This document shows, in pieces, positions 59,901-64,000 of a stretch of 64,000 bases of DNA. Each line of letters opens with the position of its first letter. The stretch's first letter is position 1. Below the pieces are notes generated by a model. It saw only the letters and a list, made by a program, of their open reading frames with translations. It searched no databases and was not told the DNA's origin. Both the position numbers and the translations under genes were made by a program. Source of the DNA: Mesorhizobium zhangyense (GTDB lineage: Bacteria > Pseudomonadota > Alphaproteobacteria > Rhizobiales > Rhizobiaceae); the NCBI RefSeq assembly GCF_011045115.1, contig NZ_JAAKZG010000005.1, forward strand, positions 434,001 through 498,000, in the 5' to 3' direction.

Positions 59901-61016
59901 ATGAGCGAGCTTTATCCCATTCCCGTCTCGGTGCTGACCGGCTTTCTTGGCGCCGGCAAGACGACACTGCTCAACCGGCTCTTAAAAGACGCAAGCCTCG
60001 CCGATACGGCGGTCATCATCAACGAGTTCGGCGATGTCGCCATCGATCACCTGCTGGTCGAGCAGGCGTCGGACGGCATCATCCAGCTTTCGGACGGCTG
60101 CCTGTGCTGCACGGTGCGCGGCGAGCTGGTCGATACGCTGGCCGACCTCATCGACCGGCTCCAGACCGGCAAGATTGCCAGGCTGAAGCGCGTCATCGTC
60201 GAGACTACCGGCCTTGCCGACCCGGCCCCGGTGCTGCAGTCGATCATGGGTCACCCGGCGCTGGTGCAGGCGTTCCGGCTCGATGGCGTCATCACGCTGG
60301 TCGATGCCGTCAACGGCAATGCGACGCTCGACGCCCATGTCGAGGCGGTCAAGCAGGTGGCGGTGGCCGACCGCATCGTCATCACCAAGGCCGATCTTCA
60401 GGATGATCCGGAGGCGCTTGCCGCGCTTCACGCCCGGCTGCGCCAGATCAATCCCTCAGCGCCGCTGCTCGACGTAACCGACGAGACGACGGGCGTTGCG
60501 GCGCTGTTCGAATGTGGGCTCTACGATCCGACGACGAAGACCGCCGATGTCCGCCGCTGGCTGGGTGAGGAAGCGGCGCATGCCGCGCATCACCACGGCG
60601 ATCACGATCATCACCACGATCGTGAGCATGAACATCGCCATGACGATCGCGTCCGCGCCTTCACGCTGGTCCACGACGGCCCGGTGCCGTTTTCGACCAT
60701 CGAGATGTTCCTCGATCTGCTGCGCTCCACGCATGGCGAGAAGCTGCTGCGGTTGAAAGGCATTATCGAGATTGCAGAGGATCCCGGCCGGCCGTTGGTC
60801 GTCCATGGCGTGCAGAAAATCCTGCATCCGCCGGCGCGGCTGCCGTTCTGGCCGGACGCCGTTCGCGGCACGCGGCTGGTGCTGATCACGCTCGACATGC
60901 CGGAAGATTATGTGCGGCGCCTGTTTGCCGCCTTCACCAACAAGCCGGCGATAGACACGCCGGATCGTGCTGCGCTTGAGGACAATCCGCTGGCGATTGC
61001 CGGGATGCGGCGGTAG
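59901..61016 (+). CDS. CobW/COG0523-family metallochaperone GTPase
   Basis: 371 aa. P-loop GFLGAGKTTLLNRLL, metal-binding CxCC motif (GCLCCTVRGEL), NKxD-like ITKADL and a His-rich loop around residues 229-250 (HHHGDHDHHHDREHEHRHD). The CobW_C domain follows (FSTIEMFLDLLRS to the end). It delivers a transition metal (zinc, cobalt or other) using GTP; which one is not shown. There is no Zur box-like site that I could identify and no cobalamin gene nearby. It is coupled to the carboxypeptidase gene by 15 bp. Confidence 0.92.
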   Translation: MSELYPIPVSVLTGFLGAGKTTLLNRLLKDASLADTAVIINEFGDVAIDHLLVEQASDGIIQLSDGCLCCTVRGELVDTLADLIDRLQTGKIARLKRVIVETTGLADPAPVLQSIMGHPALVQAFRLDGVITLVDAVNGNATLDAHVEAVKQVAVADRIVITKADLQDDPEALAALHARLRQINPSAPLLDVTDETTGVAALFECGLYDPTTKTADVRRWLGEEAAHAAHHHGDHDHHHDREHEHRHDDRVRAFTLVHDGPVPFSTIEMFLDLLRSTHGEKLLRLKGIIEIAEDPGRPLVVHGVQKILHPPARLPFWPDAVRGTRLVLITLDMPEDYVRRLFAAFTNKPAIDTPDRAALEDNPLAIAGMRR

Positions 61017-61078
61017 CGGGTGACGTAGTTGGCTTGCTTGTGGGCCGGCTGAATTCTGAAGGGCTGCGTTCCTTCGCG

Positions 61079-61232
61079 CCCCCCTCTGGCCTGCCGGCCA
61101 TCTCCCCCGCAGGTGGGGAGATCAGCCTTCATGACAGCTTTCGCCAGTTTTCAACGTCGCAAGGGATGAGCCGGCAGGGACACAGCTAATCTCCCCACCT
61201 GCGGGGGAGATGGCCGGCAGGCCAGAGGGGGG
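61079..61232. repeat. Perfect 44-bp inverted repeat with 66-bp centre
   Basis: The arms at 61079-61122 (starting CCCCCCTCTGGCCTGCCGGC) and 61189-61232 are exact complements. It lies between two convergent genes (CobW and TusA). The 66-bp centre (61123-61188) shows no gene. The arms contain nested palindromes (GGCCGGCA, CCCCACCTGCGGGGG). This looks like a dispersed rhizobial palindromic element and differs from the repeats at 32425 and 40527. Confidence 0.92.
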
Positions 61233-61279
61233 CAACGTAGAGCGCCGGCAATGCCGACTTGCGCCCTGCCTCGAAGCGC

Positions 61280-61513
61280 CTACGCTCCCCGCTCCACCAG
61301 AAACCGATGCCCGCCACCCGCCGCCTGCGTTTCCACAAGCCGATGTCCGTTGTCGGCGCAAAAGGCGGGGATGTCGATGACGGCCAGCGGGTCGGTGGTT
61401 TCGAGCCACAACAGGCTGCCGGGGACCATCTCGGACAAGCGCTTGCGGGCTTTCAGCACGGGCAGGGGGCAGTTCAGCCCCTTGAGGTCGTAGACGCCCG
61501 CTTCAGCCGACAT
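61280..61513 (-). CDS. Sulfurtransferase TusA family protein
   Basis: 77 aa. The active-site LKGLNCPLPVLKARK (CPxP with Cys15) and the C-terminal AGGGHRFLVERGA are typical of TusA/SirA/YedF. It relays sulfur as a persulfide, for example to tRNA thiolation. It lies 6 bp downstream of the L,D-transpeptidase gene on the same strand. Confidence 0.92.
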   Translation of the reverse strand: MSAEAGVYDLKGLNCPLPVLKARKRLSEMVPGSLLWLETTDPLAVIDIPAFCADNGHRLVETQAAGGGHRFLVERGA

Positions 61514-61519
61514 CGCGCC

Positions 61520-62857
61520 TCAGCTGCCGAAAATATTGGTGATGCCGGCAAGGCGCTTTCGCACATTGCCGAGAATGCCCGGCTGTTCGACGGGTGCACC
61601 TGCAGCGGTGGTTGCGGATTCCGGCGGTACGATGGCGATCTGGCCGGCGTCGGCCGTTGCAGGTTGGGCGGGTGCGGGAGCCGGTGCTGCCTTCTGCGCC
61701 TTGGCCAGAGCGATCGCGGCCTTCTTTTCGTCTGCCGCGCGCTGTTTTTCTTCGGCTATCTTCTTCTTTTCGGCTTCGGCGGCTTCCAGCGCTGCCATAC
61801 GCCGTCCAGCCGGCGAATCGATGCGGCCCATGCGGGTGGTGGTGGCAACGACCGTGCCGTCCTGCTGCAGCGACGGCGGCTCGATCGGTACGCGCTCGCC
61901 GCGCGCCCGCTTGTGGGTCCATTCCTGAACCAGCTTGGCTTCCGTGATCCCGGCAATTGCAGGCTTCGGTGCGATCTTCTCGCTCTTGCCGATGGCGCTC
62001 GAAAAAGCCGCATCATAGGTCGACTGATAGGACTGATAGGCCATCTTCAGCGAATCGGGCTGGGTCGAGGCCGGGCAGGCGCTGGTCGGCGAGAAGGCAG
62101 CACCTCCTTCGGGCACCTGGTTGAAAACGTAGCGCTTCTCGCAGACATCGACCTTCGGCGGCACCTTGGTGATCTCGAAGTTGTCGTAACCTTCCTTCAG
62201 CATCTTCCAGAACGCGTAGTTCGGGTCGTTGCGGTAGCGCGCCATGTTGGCGGCAGTCATGCGGAAGGGAAATGCCTGGATCTGGAACTCGGTCTGGCCG
62301 CCATTGAAGGCGTCGCGGCCGAAGGCGTAGATCTGCTCGATCTGTTCGTCAGTCATCGAATAGCAGCCGGAGGACGAGCAGGCGCCATGCACCATCAGGT
62401 TGGTGCCGGTGCGGCCGTTGGCGCGGTCATAGGCGTTGGGATAGCCGATGTTGAAGGCCAGATGGTACTGCGAGTTCGGGTTCATCTGCGCCGGGCGCAC
62501 CGTATAGAAACCCTCGGGAGCCTGGCGGTCGCCCTCGATATATTTCGGTCCGAGCTTGCCCGACCATTTGCAGATATCATAGGTCGCGATGACGTCGTAG
62601 CGGCCGTTGGTCTTCTGCTTCCAGATCTCGACCTTGCCTTCTTCCTTGAAGACGCGCGCCATGATCGGCGCGTTGCGCTGCATGCCCTTGGCCTTCATCT
62701 CGGCCACGACTTTTGGCGACAACTGCTTGTTGGCCTTGGGCGACAGATCGGTGAAAGTCGTCTGCTCGTTGCAGCCAGCCACAGCGAATGTGGCAATCAG
62801 CAATCCGGCGCGTATGACGTTGGCAATCAGCGGCATGAAAATCGTCTTCGTTTCCAT
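61520..62857 (-). CDS. L,D-transpeptidase (YkuD) lipoprotein-like protein
   Basis: 445 aa. N-terminal signal with lipobox-like FAVAGC (a probable lipoprotein or signal peptide). The YkuD domain (about 40-170) includes WKQKTNGRYDVIATYDICKWS and the catalytic LMVHGACSSSGCYSM (His and nucleophile Cys). A long C-terminal region has a charged helix (AAEAEKKKIAEEKQRAADEKK) and a Pro/Ala-rich tail. It cross-links or trims peptidoglycan or attaches proteins to it. ATGs at 62857 and 62836 (MPLIANVIRAG) are both possible, and the frame extends to 62896. It is upstream of tusA. Confidence 0.88.
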   Translation of the reverse strand: METKTIFMPLIANVIRAGLLIATFAVAGCNEQTTFTDLSPKANKQLSPKVVAEMKAKGMQRNAPIMARVFKEEGKVEIWKQKTNGRYDVIATYDICKWSGKLGPKYIEGDRQAPEGFYTVRPAQMNPNSQYHLAFNIGYPNAYDRANGRTGTNLMVHGACSSSGCYSMTDEQIEQIYAFGRDAFNGGQTEFQIQAFPFRMTAANMARYRNDPNYAFWKMLKEGYDNFEITKVPPKVDVCEKRYVFNQVPEGGAAFSPTSACPASTQPDSLKMAYQSYQSTYDAAFSSAIGKSEKIAPKPAIAGITEAKLVQEWTHKRARGERVPIEPPSLQQDGTVVATTTRMGRIDSPAGRRMAALEAAEAEKKKIAEEKQRAADEKKAAIALAKAQKAAPAPAPAQPATADAGQIAIVPPESATTAAGAPVEQPGILGNVRKRLAGITNIFGS

Positions 62858-63041
62858 CGGTCGCGGCGAGAAGAGCGTCTCCCGTCGTCCGGTCATTTCC
62901 AGGAACCGGACAATATGCCCGTTAACCTTGAAAATTGATTACCGCAAGGGTTAACAGCCCACTCTCACCACAGGCGATACACGAAAAAGTGGCGGCAATT
63001 TTGTGGCAGAAATTTGGAACCCCGCCGTAATTCCCCAACGA

Positions 63042-63992
63042 TCAGAGGCTGCGGCCGATGGCGAGGTATTTTTCGCGGCGCTGTTCGCGGAAATCGGTCG
63101 GCTTGGCGGCGAAATCGGCAAGCGTCTTGGCAATCAGGTCGCCGGCAGCCTTCATCACCGTTTCGGGTGCGCGGTGGGCGCCGCCGAGCGGTTCGGGAAT
63201 GATCGCGTCGATCACCTTGAGGTCGAGAAGGTCCTGCGCGGTGATCTTCATGTTGGTCGCGGCGTCCTTGGAACGCGTGGTATCGCGCCACAGTATGGAA
63301 GCGGCACCTTCCGGCGAGATTACCGAATAGATGGCATGTTCGAGCATGAAGACGCGGTTGGCCGTGGCAATGGCAATCGCGCCGCCCGAGCCGCCTTCAC
63401 CGATGACCACCGAAATCGACGGAACCTTCAGGCCGAGGCAGGCCGAGGTCGAGCGGGCGATGGCTTCGGCCTGTCCTCGCTCTTCCGCCTCGACGCCGGG
63501 AAAGGCACCGGCGGTGTCGACCAGCGTCACGACCGGAATTGAGAAGCGGTCGGCAAGCTCCATGATGCGCACCGCCTTGCGGTAGCCTTCGGGCTTCGCC
63601 GAGCCGAAATTATGCTTGATCCGGCTCTTGGTGTCTGAGCCCTTTTCCTGGCCGATGACAGCCACTGGCTCGCCGCGGAAGCGCGCAAAGCCGCCGATGA
63701 TGGCCTCGTCCTCGCCAAAGGCGCGGTCGCCGGCGAGCGTCGTGAAATCGGTGAACAGCGCATCGACATAGTCGAGGCAGTGCGGCCGGTCGGGATGGCG
63801 GGCCACCTGCACCTTCTGCCACGGCGTCAGCGCCTTGTAGGCGTCGCGCAGTGCATCCTTGGAGCGCTTCTCCAGCCGGGCGATCTCGTCGGCGACATCG
63901 ACAGCCTCGCCGCTTTCGGCAAGCTTCTTAAGCTCGATGATCTTGCCATCGAGATCCTGCACCGGTTTTTCGAAATCGAGGTAATTGTACAT
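63042..63992 (-). CDS. accA: Acetyl-CoA carboxylase carboxyltransferase subunit alpha
   Basis: 316 aa. [18 protein letters not shown] at the start, the CoA/biotin carboxyltransferase segments [40 protein letters not shown] and the oxyanion loop [17 protein letters not shown], and the end [20 protein letters not shown] are the full AccA pattern of alphaproteobacteria. With AccD it transfers the carboxyl group to acetyl-CoA in fatty acid synthesis. The gene is complete within the window. Confidence 0.97.
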   Translation of the reverse strand: MYNYLDFEKPVQDLDGKIIELKKLAESGEAVDVADEIARLEKRSKDALRDAYKALTPWQKVQVARHPDRPHCLDYVDALFTDFTTLAGDRAFGEDEAIIGGFARFRGEPVAVIGQEKGSDTKSRIKHNFGSAKPEGYRKAVRIMELADRFSIPVVTLVDTAGAFPGVEAEERGQAEAIARSTSACLGLKVPSISVVIGEGGSGGAIAIATANRVFMLEHAIYSVISPEGAASILWRDTTRSKDAATNMKITAQDLLDLKVIDAIIPEPLGGAHRAPETVMKAAGDLIAKTLADFAAKPTDFREQRREKYLAIGRSL

Positions 63993-64000
63993 GCGTGAGC

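Noticed and set aside
1-64000. CRISPR arrays, insertion sequences, prophage, rRNA genes
   Set aside because: No regularly spaced repeats, transposase, integrase, phage structural genes or rRNA sequences were recognised.

Overview
The window is alphaproteobacterial. It has GC-rich coding sequence, a complete PhyR-NepR-EcfG general stress cassette with EcfG-type promoters, three HWE-family histidine kinases, HAAT and polyamine-type ABC transporters, a peptide-uptake operon and rhizobial-style palindromic intergenic repeats. Gene content and order fit the Hyphomicrobiales, most likely a Mesorhizobium/Aminobacter/Phyllobacteriaceae-like genome. The genus is inference. No phage, transposase, integrase or CRISPR array was seen, and most of the window reads as ordinary chromosome with several catabolic islands.

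Layout. 0-1.7 kb: start of a peptide ABC transporter operon (dipeptidase plus the first codons of a binding protein) and a small hypothetical gene. 1.9-11.7 kb: a 1088-aa hybrid sensor kinase, then a Pho box and pstS-pstC-pstA-pstB-phoU-phoB. 11.7-16.6 kb: a ROK regulator divergent from xylF-xylH-xylG, with a 27-bp palindrome over the xylF -10 region. 16.6-28.6 kb: a stress-response island with three HWE kinases, phyR, nepR-ecfG, a receiver protein, a Crp/Fnr regulator, and envelope or small membrane proteins (DUF1328, AI-2E-type permease, DUF883/DUF1469 pair, a 58-aa TTG-start protein, a PRC-barrel protein). I find nine exact GGAAC-N16/17-CGTT promoters and one near match in this block, so most of these genes probably form one EcfG regulon.

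28.6-32.4 kb: a phosphonate-monoester-hydrolase-like sulfatase, then an extradiol-type dioxygenase, an esterase and a small acetyltransferase. 32.6-46.5 kb: an amine-catabolism-like island with a GcvT-like protein, two PYROXD2/CrtI-like FAD oxidoreductases, a methyltransferase, a BetI-like TetR regulator, a polyamine-type ABC transporter split over two operons, a class III aminotransferase and a Rieske oxygenase with a bridging Glu. Three of its promoters share a 16-bp palindrome (TTGAAY-N4-RTTCAA), which suggests a local regulon.

46.7-55.4 kb: two divergent operons around a GntR/FCD regulator. One is GntR-TIGR04076-aldo/keto reductase-periplasmic binding protein. The other is livGFHM plus an aldo/keto reductase fused to a RidA-like domain. 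This is the best candidate for an undescribed uptake-and-oxidation pathway. 55.3-64 kb: housekeeping genes (3-methyladenine glycosylase, SPFH protein, tRNA-Arg(CCT), M20 amidohydrolase, DacF-type carboxypeptidase, CobW GTPase, TusA, YkuD L,D-transpeptidase, AccA) and a perfect 44-bp inverted repeat.
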